Shown: in pieces, positions 37,013 through 46,104 of the stretch | Position numbering within the stretch: position 1 is the stretch's first letter | Layout: each line of letters begins with the position of its first letter | NCBI RefSeq assembly: GCF_900107235.1 | Contig: NZ_FNPF01000003.1 | Coordinates: 1-64,000 of the forward strand | DNA length: 64,000 nucleotides | DNA from: Citreimonas salinaria | Lineage (GTDB): Bacteria > Pseudomonadota > Alphaproteobacteria > Rhodobacterales > Rhodobacteraceae | Reading direction: 5' to 3' | The notes under the pieces: generated by a model | Seen by the model: the letters and a program-made list of their open reading frames with translations, nothing else | What the model was told of the DNA's origin: nothing | Databases searched by the model: none | Position numbers and translations under genes: made by a program

Positions 37013-37183
37013 CCTGGCGACAGCGTGCGCGCGACGATGCCGCATCCGCGCTCCGGCGAGGGCGGCATCCTTCTTCTTGGGCATCTCGACACGGTTCATC
37101 CCGTGGGCACCTTGTCCGCCCTGCCCTTCCGGCGCGACGGCGACGCCCGCTACGGCCCCGGCCTCATGGACATGAAGGGCGAC
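37013..37183 (+). pseudogene. fragment of an M20 metallopeptidase gene
   Basis: In one frame about 57 codons read as the N-terminal active-site part of an M20 (carboxypeptidase G2/ArgE-like) protein: GHLDTVHPVGTLSALPF carries the zinc histidine and aspartate, and YGPGLMDMKG the bridging aspartate. The sequence before and after does not continue as M20 and stops at 37252, so the gene is a remnant. It lies directly before the TPP riboswitch. YlmB, the deaminating/deformylating enzyme used in thiamine pyrimidine salvage, is an M20 relative, but the fragment looks closer to glutamate carboxypeptidases. Confidence 0.7.
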
Positions 37184-37264
37184 CGCGTCGATCGTTTCCT
37201 CGGGCGGGCCGCGCGATCGTGCGCGGTTGTCGACGCCTGCCCTGACTGCTAAACATACCTCGAA

Positions 37265-37350
37265 TCCGTTGGGGTGCCCCGTCAGGGGCTGAGAGGCGCG
37301 CGCCAACCCATCGAACCTGATCCGGGCAATGCCGGCGTAGGGAACGGAGA
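37265..37350 (+). ncRNA. TPP riboswitch (THI element)
   Basis: The conserved parts are in order: GGGGTGCC, then GCTGAGA (37308 region), the ACCC segment, GAACCTGATC and the end of the motif AATGCCGGCGTAGGGAA. This is the thiamine pyrophosphate aptamer, which shuts off downstream thi genes when TPP is plentiful. It is followed by a hairpin covering the thiD ribosome site. Confidence 0.95.
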
Positions 37351-37390
37351 ACGATGTCGCGCGGCATTCGGCTGCCGCACTGTCATCCTC

Positions 37391-37409
37391 CTTCCACCGT
37401 CGGTGGAGG
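37391..37409 (+). promoter_or_regulatory. hairpin sequestering the thiD ribosome binding site
   Basis: CTTCCACC - GTC - GGTGGAGG folds into an 8-bp stem (one G-T pair) that buries the GGAGG Shine-Dalgarno, five bases before the thiD ATG. This is the likely expression platform of the TPP riboswitch: translation blocked when TPP is bound. Confidence 0.65.
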
Positions 37410-37414
37410 TAGTG

Positions 37415-38218
37415 ATGAAGCAACACGCATCCGCATTGACCATCGCCGGCTCCGACAGCGGCGGAGGCGCGGGCATCCAGGCCGATCTGAAGACGTTCTC
37501 GGCGCTCGGGGTCTACGGCACCAGCGCGATCACCGCGATCACCGCACAGAACACGCGCGGCGTCTTCGCCGTCGAGGCGCTCTCGCCCGGAGTACTCTCG
37601 GCGCAGATCGCGGCCGTGCTCGAGGACATCCCGCCGCAGGCGATCAAGATCGGAATGCTCGCTGCGCCCGAGATCGTCGGCGCGGTCGCCGACGCGATCG
37701 AAGGATACGACGGTCCCGTCGTGCTCGACCCGGTGATGGTGGCCAAGTCGGGTGACGCGTTGCTGAGCGGAATAGCCGAAGCTGCGCTGATCGAGAAGCT
37801 GCTGCCCCACGCGGATGTCCTGACGCCGAACCTCTCGGAAGCCGCGCGCCTGTTGGGCTGCGACGAGGCGCGTGATCCCGAGGAGACCGACGCGCAGGGC
37901 CGGGCGCTGCTCGGGCTCGGCGCGCGGGCCGTGGTGATGAAGGGTGGGCACGCAAAGGGGCCGACATGCATCGACCGGCTGGTGACGACGTCCGGCACCG
38001 TGGCGATGGAACGGCCGAGGATTGCCACGCGCAACACCCACGGGACCGGATGCAGCCTCTCCTCGGCCATCGCGGCCGAACTGGCAAAGGGCGCCGACGT
38101 CAAACAGGCGGTTCGGCGGGCACAGGCCTGGCTGCACGGAGCGATTTGCGCGGCGGACCGGCTGAACATCGGCAGCGGTCACGGCCCCGTCCACCATTTC
38201 CACGAGATCTGGAGGTGA
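37415..38218 (+). CDS. thiD: hydroxymethylpyrimidine/phosphomethylpyrimidine kinase
   Basis: A 267-residue ribokinase-like enzyme phosphorylating HMP and HMP-P. Motifs: [22 protein letters not shown] at the N-terminus, [27 protein letters not shown] and the anion-hole [15 protein letters not shown]. Length is normal. It is the first gene after the TPP riboswitch. The ATG at 37415 follows the GGAGG of the hairpin; the frame upstream belongs to the riboswitch leader. Confidence 0.96.
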   Translation: MKQHASALTIAGSDSGGGAGIQADLKTFSALGVYGTSAITAITAQNTRGVFAVEALSPGVLSAQIAAVLEDIPPQAIKIGMLAAPEIVGAVADAIEGYDGPVVLDPVMVAKSGDALLSGIAEAALIEKLLPHADVLTPNLSEAARLLGCDEARDPEETDAQGRALLGLGARAVVMKGGHAKGPTCIDRLVTTSGTVAMERPRIATRNTHGTGCSLSSAIAAELAKGADVKQAVRRAQAWLHGAICAADRLNIGSGHGPVHHFHEIWR

Positions 38219-39192
38219 TGCGGGCGACGGTCCTGGGTGCCGGCGTCGCCGGTCTGTGCGTGGCGACGGACCTGGCCGCGCGGGGCTGTGACGTCACGGT
38301 CTTCGATCCAGCGCCCCGGCCGGGTCCGCACGGTTGCTCGTGGTGGGCCGGCGGGATGCTCGCGCCCTTCTGCGAGGGCGAGACGGCGGAAGAGCCGGTC
38401 GTCCGGCTGGGCCAGGAAGCGGCCGATTGGTGGGAGCGGCAGGGCGTCGCGGTCCAGCGCCGGGGAACGATCGTGCTGACGTTCGGCCGCGACCGGCGCG
38501 AACTCGACCGGTTCGCGCGGCGGACGGACGGGCACGTGCAGGTGGACGCCGACGGCCTTGCCGCGCTGGAACCCGACCTCGGCGGCCGGTTCGAGCGCGC
38601 CCTGCACGTCGCGGCCGAAGCGCATCTTGATCCGCGTGCTGCGCTGATCCACCTTCGCGACCGGCTGGAGAAGGCCGGGGTCGCCTTCGCCGCCGAGCCC
38701 GGGCGCGTCGAAGGCCTGACCTTCGACTGCCGCGGGCTGGCGGCACGGGACGCGCTGAAAGATCTGCGCGGCGTGAAGGGTGAGATGGCGGTTCTGCGCG
38801 CGCCCGACATCCGCCTCAACCGTCCGATCCGGCTGCTGCACCCGCGCTTTTCGCTTTACGTCGTCCCGCGCGGCGACGGCCTTTTCATGCTGGGCGCGAC
38901 CCAGATCGAAAGCAACGATCGCCGGCGCAGCGTCAGGTCGGCCCTGGAACTGCTCTCGGCGGCCTACGCGCTGCACCCCGCCTTCGGCGAGGCGGAACTG
39001 GTCGAGATCGGCGCCGATGCGCGCCCTGCCTTTCCAGACAACCTGCCACGCCTCAGCCGGCGCGGCGACACGATCCACGTCAACGGCCTCTTTCGCCACG
39101 GCTTCCTGCTTGCGCCCGCGCTGGCGCGGATGGCGGCGGAAGCGGCCTGCGACGGCACCAGACCGGAGTTTTGGCATGAAGATCATTGTTAA
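38218..39192 (+). CDS. thiO: glycine oxidase
   Basis: A 324-residue FAD enzyme of the DAO family: dinucleotide-binding VLGAGVAGLCVATDLAARGCDV, then CSWWAGGMLAPFCEGE typical of ThiO. It oxidises glycine to the imine (dehydroglycine) used by ThiG for the thiazole ring in aerobes. Starts in a TGATG overlap with thiD and overlaps thiS by 17 bases. Presence of thiO rather than thiH indicates the oxygen-dependent thiazole route. Confidence 0.93.
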   Translation: MRATVLGAGVAGLCVATDLAARGCDVTVFDPAPRPGPHGCSWWAGGMLAPFCEGETAEEPVVRLGQEAADWWERQGVAVQRRGTIVLTFGRDRRELDRFARRTDGHVQVDADGLAALEPDLGGRFERALHVAAEAHLDPRAALIHLRDRLEKAGVAFAAEPGRVEGLTFDCRGLAARDALKDLRGVKGEMAVLRAPDIRLNRPIRLLHPRFSLYVVPRGDGLFMLGATQIESNDRRRSVRSALELLSAAYALHPAFGEAELVEIGADARPAFPDNLPRLSRRGDTIHVNGLFRHGFLLAPALARMAAEAACDGTRPEFWHEDHC

Positions 39193-39370
39193 CGGCACTG
39201 CGACCGAGGTGCGGTCGGAAACGCTCGCCACCGTCCTGGCCGAGCTCGGCTATGGCGACGCCAAGGTCGCCACGGCCGTAAACGAAGGCTTCGTGCCCGC
39301 GGCGGCGCGGGATGTCGCGCTCGCCCCAGGCGACCGGGTGGAAATCGTCGCCCCGCGGCAGGGAGGTTGA
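39176..39370 (+). CDS. thiS: sulfur carrier protein ThiS
   Basis: A 64-residue ubiquitin-like protein ([12 protein letters not shown] ... [17 protein letters not shown]). The C-terminal Gly-Gly is the point of adenylylation and thiocarboxylation by the ThiF-like enzyme downstream. It supplies the sulfur for ThiG. Confidence 0.95.
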   Translation: MKIIVNGTATEVRSETLATVLAELGYGDAKVATAVNEGFVPAAARDVALAPGDRVEIVAPRQGG

Positions 39371-39371
39371 G

Positions 39372-40142
39372 ATGCGGCTTTACGGAATTGACATCGCGTC
39401 GCGCCTGATGCTCGGGACGGCGCAATATCCATCGCCAGACGTGCTGGCCGAGGCCTTCCGCCGCTCGGGGGCGGGCATCGCCACCGTCTCGGTCCGGCGC
39501 GAGGCCGGTGGAGAGCGTGCCGGCGCCACGTTCTGGGACCTGGTGCGCGACCTCGGCGTGACCCTGCTGCCCAACACTGCGGGCTGCCATTCCGCGCGCG
39601 AGGCGGTCACGACGGCACAGATGGCGCGCGAACTGTTCGACACGTCCTGGATCAAGCTGGAAGTGATCGGCCACGCCGACACGCTCCAGCCCGACCCGTT
39701 CGGACTGCTGGAGGCCGCGCGCATCCTGGTCGAGGAGGGTTTCAACGTCTTCCCCTACACGACCGAAGACGTGGTTCTGGCCGACCGCCTGCTGTCGGCC
39801 GGGTGCGAGGTCCTGATGCCCTGGGGCGCGCCCATCGGTACCGGGCTGGGTCTGACGAACGTCTACGGGCTGCGGACGCTCAGGGCACAGTTCCCTGAGG
39901 TTCCCATGGTCGTCGATGCCGGGCTGGGCCTTCCCAGCCAGGCGGCGATGGCGATGGAAATGGGCTTCGATGCCGTGCTCCTGAACACCGCGGTCGCCAA
40001 GGCCGGCGACCCGGCCGCGATGGCCGAAGGCTTCGCCCGCGCCGTCGAGGCCGGGCGGCTCGCCTATCAGGCCGACCCGATGGAGCCCCGCGACATGGCG
40101 GCACCGTCGACCCCGGTGATCGGCAAGGCGTTCCTCACATGA
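39372..40142 (+). CDS. thiG: thiazole synthase
   Basis: A 256-residue TIM barrel that builds the thiazole phosphate from deoxyxylulose 5-phosphate, dehydroglycine and ThiS thiocarboxylate. The Schiff-base lysine lies in [17 protein letters not shown], and the phosphate-binding loops are [14 protein letters not shown] and [29 protein letters not shown]. It starts one base after the thiS stop and overlaps thiE by 4 bases. Confidence 0.96.
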   Translation: MRLYGIDIASRLMLGTAQYPSPDVLAEAFRRSGAGIATVSVRREAGGERAGATFWDLVRDLGVTLLPNTAGCHSAREAVTTAQMARELFDTSWIKLEVIGHADTLQPDPFGLLEAARILVEEGFNVFPYTTEDVVLADRLLSAGCEVLMPWGAPIGTGLGLTNVYGLRTLRAQFPEVPMVVDAGLGLPSQAAMAMEMGFDAVLLNTAVAKAGDPAAMAEGFARAVEAGRLAYQADPMEPRDMAAPSTPVIGKAFLT

Positions 40143-40735
40143 AACTCGGCCGCTTCTACCCGATCTTCGACAGCCTCGGCTGGCTCGAGCGCACCCTGCC
40201 GCTCGGCGTGAAGCTGGTGCAGTTGCGCATCAAGAACCGGCCGGAGGCGGAGCTGCGGCCGGTCGTGGCGCAGGCACAGGCGCTGTGCCGCAGGCATGGG
40301 GCCGTGCTGGTGGTGAACGATTACTGGCGCGCGGCGATCGATGCGCGCTGCGACTGGGTGCACCTGGGGCAGGAGGACCTGGATACCGCCGATCTTCCCG
40401 CGCTCCGCCGCGCGGGCCTGAAGGTTGGCATCAGCACCCACGACCACGCGGAACTCGACCGCGCGCTCTCGCTCTCGCCCGACTACGTGGCGCTTGGACC
40501 GGTCTATCCCACGATCCTCAAGAAGATGAAGTGGGAGCAGCAGGGGCTGGAGCGCGTCACCGAATGGAAGCGCCTGATCGGCGATCTGCCCCTTGTCGCC
40601 ATCGGCGGGATGAGCGTCGAGCGGGCGGCGGGTGCCTTCGAGGCCGGCGCGGACATCCTCTCGGCGGTGACGGACATCACCCTCAACGACGATCCCGAGG
40701 GCCGCGTGCGCCAGTGGATCGAGGCTGTGCGATGA
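40139..40735 (+). CDS. thiE: thiamine-phosphate synthase
   Basis: A 198-residue TIM barrel joining HMP-PP and thiazole phosphate. Recognised by [45 protein letters not shown] and [18 protein letters not shown] followed by [19 protein letters not shown]. The GPV(Y/F)PTxxK segment is the pyrophosphate site. ATGA overlaps on both sides. Confidence 0.94.
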   Translation: MKLGRFYPIFDSLGWLERTLPLGVKLVQLRIKNRPEAELRPVVAQAQALCRRHGAVLVVNDYWRAAIDARCDWVHLGQEDLDTADLPALRRAGLKVGISTHDHAELDRALSLSPDYVALGPVYPTILKKMKWEQQGLERVTEWKRLIGDLPLVAIGGMSVERAAGAFEAGADILSAVTDITLNDDPEGRVRQWIEAVR

Positions 40736-41715
40736 ACCGCTATGCCCGTCAGATCGCAGTGCCGGAGCTGGGGCCCGAGGGGCATGCCCGGCTGCGAGAC
40801 GCCCACGTGCTGGTCATCGGCGCAGGCGGCCTTGCGGCGCCGGTGCTGCAATATCTGGGCGGCGCGGGCGTCGGGCGCATCCGGCTGGTCGATCCCGATG
40901 GCGTGGATCTGTCGAACCTGCACCGCCAGACGCTCTTCCGCGACGCCGACATTGGCCGGCCGAAGGCTTCAGCCGCCGCCGTCGCCATCGCCGCGCTGAA
41001 CCCCGACATCCACGTCGAGGCTGTCGAGAAGGCGCTCGACCCGGCCAATGCGGAAGCGCTCTGCTCCGGCATCGATCTCGTCCTCGACTGCGCCGACAGC
41101 TTCGCGGCCAGCTACATCCTGTCGGATACCTGCATTGCCACCGATCTGCCGCTGGTCAGCGCCTCGGTTATCGGGACCGAGGGGTACGCCGGTGCCTTCT
41201 GCGGCGGCGCGCCATCCCTGCGGGCGGTCTTCCCGGACGTGCCGCACCGCGCCGGATCCTGTGCCGAGGACGGCGTTCTGGGGCCGGTCGTCGGAATCGT
41301 GGGCGCGATTCAGGCGCAGATGGCGGTGGCCTTGATCGCAGGCATCGACCCTTCGCCCTTGGGCCAGCTCGTCACGGTCGACGGGCGGAGCTTCCGCTTC
41401 GGCGGCTTCCGTTTCGACGGCGCGGCAGAACCCGCCCGCCAACCCCGCTTTCTCGCCCCGTCGCAAATCACCGAGGCCGACTTCCTCGTGGATCTGCGGG
41501 CCGAAGGGGAGGCGCCGCTGGTGCGCCCCTCTGCCCGCCGCCTGCCCGTCACCGCCTTCGGGCCGGACGGCCCCGTCCCCGCCCACGGCCAGCGCGTGGT
41601 GCTATGCTGCCGCTCGGGCCTGCGCTCGTGGGCGGCGGCCGAGCGGCTCGCGACGGTCTGGGGCGGAGACATCTTCCTCGTCGCCCTTGGCGACCCAACC
41701 GGAGAGACCGGATGA
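40732..41715 (+). CDS. thiF: ThiF-type adenylyltransferase with C-terminal rhodanese domain
   Basis: A 327-residue E1-like enzyme: [22 protein letters not shown] loop [21 protein letters not shown], and [11 protein letters not shown], activating the ThiS C-terminus. The [14 protein letters not shown] segment carries one cysteine of the usual zinc/catalytic region. The last 90 residues are rhodanese-like with the loop CRSGLRS, so adenylylation and sulfur transfer are joined in one chain, as in MoeBR/MOCS3 proteins. It may also serve the molybdopterin carrier MoaD, though the operon points to ThiS. Confidence 0.9.
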   Translation: MNRYARQIAVPELGPEGHARLRDAHVLVIGAGGLAAPVLQYLGGAGVGRIRLVDPDGVDLSNLHRQTLFRDADIGRPKASAAAVAIAALNPDIHVEAVEKALDPANAEALCSGIDLVLDCADSFAASYILSDTCIATDLPLVSASVIGTEGYAGAFCGGAPSLRAVFPDVPHRAGSCAEDGVLGPVVGIVGAIQAQMAVALIAGIDPSPLGQLVTVDGRSFRFGGFRFDGAAEPARQPRFLAPSQITEADFLVDLRAEGEAPLVRPSARRLPVTAFGPDGPVPAHGQRVVLCCRSGLRSWAAAERLATVWGGDIFLVALGDPTGETG

Positions 41716-42647
41716 AAGCCAGACTGACCGCGCTCGCATTGCTCATGGCGACGCCCGCCGCCGCGCAGGACGCAATGACCGTCATGCTCGACTGGTTCGT
41801 GAATCCCGACCACGGCCCAATCGTCATCGCCCAGGAGCAGGGCTACTTCGCCGGCGTAGGGCTCGAGGTCGAGGTCATTGCCCCCGCCGACCCCGCCGAT
41901 CCGCCCAAGATGGCCGCGGCCGGGCGTGCCGACCTCGCGATCTCCTACCAGCCGCAGCTGCACCTCCAGGTGGCCGAGGGTATGCCGCTGATCCGTGTCG
42001 GAACGCTGGTCGCCACGCCGCTCAACTGCCTGCTGGTGCTGGAGGACGGTCCCGTCCAGGAGATCGCCGACCTCAAGGGTCGCAAGGTCGGGTTCTCGGT
42101 GGCCGGGGTCGAGGAGGCGCTGCTGTCCTCCATCCTCGAGCGGAACGGCCTGGCGATGGACGACATCGAACTCGTCAACGTGAACTGGTCCCTCTCGCCC
42201 GCGCTGATGTCGGGCCAGGTCGATGCCGTCATCGGCGCCTTCCGCAACTTCGAGCTGAACCAGATGGAGATCGAGGGCGTCCCCGGCCGGTGCTTCTATC
42301 TGGAGGAAGAGGGCCTGCCCGCCTATGACGAGCTGATCTACGTCGCCAATCCCGAGACGATGGACGCGGACATGATCCGCCGCTTCCTCGCCGCGACCGA
42401 GAAGGCGACGCAGTTCATCGTCAACCACCCGCAGGAAAGCTGGGAGATCTTCTCGGGCACCTCTGCCGAATTGCAGGACGAGTTGAACGAACGGGCCTGG
42501 GCAGACACGATCCCGCGCTTCGCCCTGCGCCCCGAGGCGCTGGACCAGGGCCGCTACGCCCGCTTCGAGGCCTTCCTGAACGAAGCCGGTCTGGTCGAGG
42601 AAATGCGCCCCGTCTCCGACCTCGCCGTCGATCTGGGGGCGCAATGA
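41712..42647 (+). CDS. thiY: ABC transporter substrate-binding protein for thiamine pyrimidine precursor
   Basis: A 311-residue periplasmic protein of the THI5/NMT1 family with a signal peptide ([18 protein letters not shown]). The body shows [23 protein letters not shown] and [16 protein letters not shown], as in ThiY, which binds N-formyl-4-amino-5-aminomethyl-2-methylpyrimidine. Together with ThiZ and ThiX it imports this thiamine breakdown product for TenA-type salvage. 4-base overlaps on both sides. Confidence 0.92.
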   Translation: MKARLTALALLMATPAAAQDAMTVMLDWFVNPDHGPIVIAQEQGYFAGVGLEVEVIAPADPADPPKMAAAGRADLAISYQPQLHLQVAEGMPLIRVGTLVATPLNCLLVLEDGPVQEIADLKGRKVGFSVAGVEEALLSSILERNGLAMDDIELVNVNWSLSPALMSGQVDAVIGAFRNFELNQMEIEGVPGRCFYLEEEGLPAYDELIYVANPETMDADMIRRFLAATEKATQFIVNHPQESWEIFSGTSAELQDELNERAWADTIPRFALRPEALDQGRYARFEAFLNEAGLVEEMRPVSDLAVDLGAQ

Positions 42648-43315
42648 GCTACGGTGCCACCTTCCCGCTCTGGCGAGAAGCCGCGGGCGATGCGTGGCGG
42701 GATTACACCCGCCACGCCTTCGTCGAGGGGCTGCGGGACGGCACGCTCCCGCGCGGGGCATTCCTGCGCTACCTGGTGCAGGACTACGTCTTTCTCGTCC
42801 ATTTCTCGCGCGCCTGGGCGCTGGCCGTGACCAAGGCGGAAACGCTGGACGAGATGCGCGCCTGCGCCGCCACCGTCCATGCGCTGCTGGACGACGAGAT
42901 GCGCCTGCACGTCCGGACCTGCGCCGCCGAGGGCATCGCCGAAGCCGATCTGTTCGCGGCCCGCGAGGCACCGCAGAACATCGCCTATACGCGCTACGTG
43001 CTCGATGCCGGCCATTCCGGCGACTTCCTCGACCTGCTGGCTGCCCTTGCGCCCTGCGTTCTGGGGTATGGCGAGATCGGCGCGCGGCTGGCGGCGGATT
43101 CCCATGACACGCCCTATGCCGACTGGATCGCAACCTATGCCGGCGAGGACTACCAGCACACCTGCCGCGAGGTCGGCGCGCTGATCGACGCGGCGGTCGA
43201 ACGACGGCTGGGGCCGGAGCGGGCAGGCAGCCCCCGCTGGCCCCGCCTCTGCGCCCGTTTCGAGACGGCGACCCGCCTCGAGGCCGATTTCTGGGGCATG
43301 GGCCTGACCGGATGA
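42644..43315 (+). CDS. tenA: aminopyrimidine aminohydrolase TenA
   Basis: A 223-residue all-helical TenA protein. The catalytic cysteine is in LAPCVLGYGEIG and the C-terminal glutamate in LEADFWGMGL; the D-Y-x-F helix reads FLRYLVQDYVFLVHFSRAWA. TenA hydrolyses aminopyrimidine to HMP, feeding ThiD. It lies inside the thiYZX transporter genes, fitting salvage of imported thiamine degradation products. The deformylase YlmB that normally acts before TenA is not in the window. Confidence 0.94.
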   Translation: MSYGATFPLWREAAGDAWRDYTRHAFVEGLRDGTLPRGAFLRYLVQDYVFLVHFSRAWALAVTKAETLDEMRACAATVHALLDDEMRLHVRTCAAEGIAEADLFAAREAPQNIAYTRYVLDAGHSGDFLDLLAALAPCVLGYGEIGARLAADSHDTPYADWIATYAGEDYQHTCREVGALIDAAVERRLGPERAGSPRWPRLCARFETATRLEADFWGMGLTG

Positions 43316-44037
43316 ATGCGGCCCCTGCCCTGCACCTGTCGGGGCGCGCGACGATCGGGGGCGCGCCGATCTTCGGTCCGCTGTCCCTCACCGCACGGGC
43401 CGGGAAGTGGACCTGCCTGCTCGGCCCCTCGGGCGTGGGGAAATCGACGCTTCTGCGGCTGCTCGGCGGTCTCGGCGACGAAGTGGTTTTCGAGGGCAAG
43501 GTGGCGGCGGACGACGGCGCGCCGCTCGACGGGCGCGTCGCCATGATGGCGCAAGGCGACCTGTTGATGCCCTGGCTGGACGCGATCTCCAACGTCACCC
43601 TCGGCGCGCGCCTCCGGGGTCAGCCGCCACAGCACGACCGGGCGCGCGCGGTGCTAGAGCGGGTGGGACTGGCCGGACACCTCGCCAAGCGGCCCCACGC
43701 CCTTTCGGGCGGCCAGCGGCAGCGCGTCGCGCTTGCCCGGACGTTGGTCGAGGACCGGCCCGTGGTGCTGCTGGACGAACCCTTTTCGGCGCTGGACGCA
43801 CGGTCGCGGGCGCTGATGCAGGATCTCGCGGCCGAGCTTCTGGCGGGGCGCACCGTTCTGCACGTCACCCACGACGCCGCCGAGGCCGCGCGGCTGGGGC
43901 ATGACGTCCTGCTGATGACCCGGCGGGGCATCACGTCGATCCCGCCGCCGCAAGCCCCCGCGCCCCGCCGTTTCGACGCGCCCGAAACGCTTGCCTTCCA
44001 GGCGCGCCTGCTGCGCTTGCTGATGGAGGCGGAATGA
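43312..44037 (+). CDS. thiZ: ABC transporter ATPase for pyrimidine precursor
   Basis: A 241-residue nucleotide-binding subunit: Walker A GPSGVGKST, Q-loop MAQGDLLMPW, signature LSGGQRQRVALA, Walker B VVLLDEPFSALD and H-loop VTHDAAEA. It powers the ThiX permease. The first 30 residues before Walker A are typical of the taurine/nitrate-type group. 4-base overlaps on both sides. Confidence 0.92.
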   Translation: MNAAPALHLSGRATIGGAPIFGPLSLTARAGKWTCLLGPSGVGKSTLLRLLGGLGDEVVFEGKVAADDGAPLDGRVAMMAQGDLLMPWLDAISNVTLGARLRGQPPQHDRARAVLERVGLAGHLAKRPHALSGGQRQRVALARTLVEDRPVVLLDEPFSALDARSRALMQDLAAELLAGRTVLHVTHDAAEAARLGHDVLLMTRRGITSIPPPQAPAPRRFDAPETLAFQARLLRLLMEAE

Positions 44038-44765
44038 CCGCCACGCTTCGCATCGTCGGAGTTGCGGCTCTGGGCCTTCTGGTCTGGCAGGCGGTCGTCA
44101 CGCTCGCCGCGCTGCCGCGTTTCATCCTGCCGGGTCCGTCTCTCGTCTTCTCGACGCTGTGGAGCAGCCGCGCGCTGATCGCCGAGCACGCAGCGGTCAC
44201 GGCGATCGAGGTTCTCGTCGGGCTCGGGCTCGGCGCGGTGCTCGGCTTCCTTTCGGCCATCCTGCTCGCCGCCTCGCCGGTCGCGCGGTCGTTTCTGCGC
44301 CCGATGCTCGTCTTCAGCCAAGCGGTGCCGGTCTTTGCACTGGCGCCGATCCTGACGCTGTGGCTGGGCTACGGGCTGTGGTCCAAGGTCGCGATGGCGC
44401 TGCTCATCATCTATTTCCCCGTCACTTCCGCCTTCTTCGACGCGCTGATGCGCACGCCGCAGGGATGGCTGGAGCTTGCCCGCGTGAAGAACGCCACGCC
44501 CGGCCGCCTCCTATGGCGCATCCGGGTGCCGGCCGCCCTGCCCGGCTTCGGCTCGGGCCTGCGGCTTGCCGCCGTCTACGCCCCGATCGGGGCGATCATC
44601 GGCGAATGGGTCGGCGCGTCTCGGGGACTGGGCTACCTGATGCTGCTGGCCAACGGACGCGCCAAGATCGACCTGATGTTCGCGGCACTCATCGTCCTGG
44701 CCGTCCTGACGCTCCTCCTCCATGCCGCCGTCGACGCGCTTTGCCGGCGGCTTTGGGACGCCTGA
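44034..44765 (+). CDS. thiX: ABC transporter permease for pyrimidine precursor
   Basis: A 243-residue permease with about six helices of the BPD family. The EAA loop reads LARVKNATPGRLLWRIRVPAALPGF, contacting ThiZ, and GAIIGEWVGASRGLGYLM is typical of the TauC/SsuC/ThiX group. It ends the ten-gene thiamine operon; no strong terminator was seen after it. Confidence 0.92.
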   Translation: MTATLRIVGVAALGLLVWQAVVTLAALPRFILPGPSLVFSTLWSSRALIAEHAAVTAIEVLVGLGLGAVLGFLSAILLAASPVARSFLRPMLVFSQAVPVFALAPILTLWLGYGLWSKVAMALLIIYFPVTSAFFDALMRTPQGWLELARVKNATPGRLLWRIRVPAALPGFGSGLRLAAVYAPIGAIIGEWVGASRGLGYLMLLANGRAKIDLMFAALIVLAVLTLLLHAAVDALCRRLWDA

Positions 44766-44845
44766 ACGCCTCCGCTATCCAGGATCGGTCAACGCAGGAG
44801 CGGTGGCTGCCGAAGGTCCCGGCAGATCGCGGGATCGCGACCCGG

Positions 44846-45169
44846 TCAGCTTTCCAGGTACTTGCGGCGCAATTCGAACTCTTCCGGATCGATTTCCCCG
44901 CGTGCGAGGCGTTCCTTGAGCACGTCCATCGCATTTCGCCGGGCGGGACCGTTGTTCTGGTCGCCGATCCAGCGGATCGCGAGCACGATCAGCGCGGCCA
45001 GCCCGCCCCAGAACAGGATCATCATGCCGAAACCGATCAGCCCCATGCCCCAGCCATTCATGTGCCCTTGGTAGTATCCTCCGCCGATCGGATCGGCGAA
45101 GGCCGGCCCGCCGGCACTGACCGCGATCGAGGTCAGGAAGATCATTGCGGTTGCCCAGATGCGTCTCAT
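44846..45169 (-). CDS. SHOCT-domain small membrane protein
   Basis: A 107-residue protein: an N-terminal signal or membrane segment (RRIWATAMIFLTSIAVSA), a second membrane segment (about 48-70, GLIGFGMMILFWGGLAALIV) and a C-terminal SHOCT motif (VLKERLARGEIDPEEFELRRKYL). SHOCT domains are short oligomerisation helices at protein ends. Function unknown. I chose the ATG at 45169; 12 further residues upstream are open. It is convergent with the thiamine operon. Confidence 0.8.
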   Translation of the reverse strand: MRRIWATAMIFLTSIAVSAGGPAFADPIGGGYYQGHMNGWGMGLIGFGMMILFWGGLAALIVLAIRWIGDQNNGPARRNAMDVLKERLARGEIDPEEFELRRKYLES

Positions 45170-45339
45170 GTCGCGCTCCTTGATCGGGGCGCCGTTGCCC
45201 CACACAGGAACGGTAGCAGATGCACGCGGCGCCGGATTTGATGTCGGTCAAACGGCACCGAAGGAAGCGTTTCGCAGCGTCAGCCGAAGTCTCCGCGATC
45301 ATCCGCGACAGGATCTCGCAAGAGCGTTGTCGCGAAATC

Positions 45340-46101
45340 TCAGCGGAAAAGCTGTCCCCGCGCGCGGACGACCGCGTGCAGAAGCGTCATCAGGTACGCC
45401 ACATCAACGAGCGCGAGCAGATACCACGGGCGGGTGAAGCCCAACCCGATCACGATCACCGTGGCGAACAGGATGACGCCGATGAACCGCCGCGGCACCT
45501 TCACCGCTTTCGGCGACAGCGTCTTGAGGCTGGAAATCATCAGCACGCAGACGATCGCCAGCCAGACCGACACGACGACCGGCGCATCGCCCGGCTCCAA
45601 CACGCTCCCCAGGGTCAGAAAGACGGGCAGAAGCCCCAGGCAGGCCCCCGCCGGAGCGGGCACGCCGACGAAGTGCTTCGCCGGCCCCTTGGTGTCGTCG
45701 GTCTTGCCGGTCGTGACATTGAACCTGGCCAGCCGAAAGCACGCGCCCACGGCGAAGAGCATGGCGATGATCCAGCCGAAGCCGCCGGCCTGTGCCAGGT
45801 GGATCTGGTAGACCAGGATCGCCGGCGCGACGCCGAAACACATGAAGTCGGACAGCGAATCCAGCTGCGCGCCAAGCGGCGATTCCGCCCTCAGCCACCG
45901 GGCGAGCAGCCCGTCGAGCCCGTCGGCGAGGGCCGCGAGCAGGATCAGGAACACCGCCGCCGAGTACCGCCCTTCGATCGTGAACCGGACCGCGGTGAGA
46001 CCGAAGCTCAGCCCAGTCAGCGTGACCATGTTGGGCAACAGCATCAGGATCGAGAGGGGACTCTGCTCGCGCTCGGGCGTTCCGGAGGGGCCGTTCGCCA
46101 T
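45340..46101 (-). CDS. pssA: CDP-diacylglycerol-serine O-phosphatidyltransferase
   Basis: A 253-residue membrane enzyme making phosphatidylserine. The CDP-alcohol phosphotransferase motif D-G-x2-A-R-x8-G-x3-D-x3-D is present as DGLLARWLRAESPLGAQLD then SLSD. About eight helices follow (PNMVTLTGLSFGL onward). It starts three bases after the psd stop, forming the usual pair for phosphatidylethanolamine synthesis. Confidence 0.94.
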   Translation of the reverse strand: MANGPSGTPEREQSPLSILMLLPNMVTLTGLSFGLTAVRFTIEGRYSAAVFLILLAALADGLDGLLARWLRAESPLGAQLDSLSDFMCFGVAPAILVYQIHLAQAGGFGWIIAMLFAVGACFRLARFNVTTGKTDDTKGPAKHFVGVPAPAGACLGLLPVFLTLGSVLEPGDAPVVVSVWLAIVCVLMISSLKTLSPKAVKVPRRFIGVILFATVIVIGLGFTRPWYLLALVDVAYLMTLLHAVVRARGQLFR

Positions 46102-46104
46102 GGC

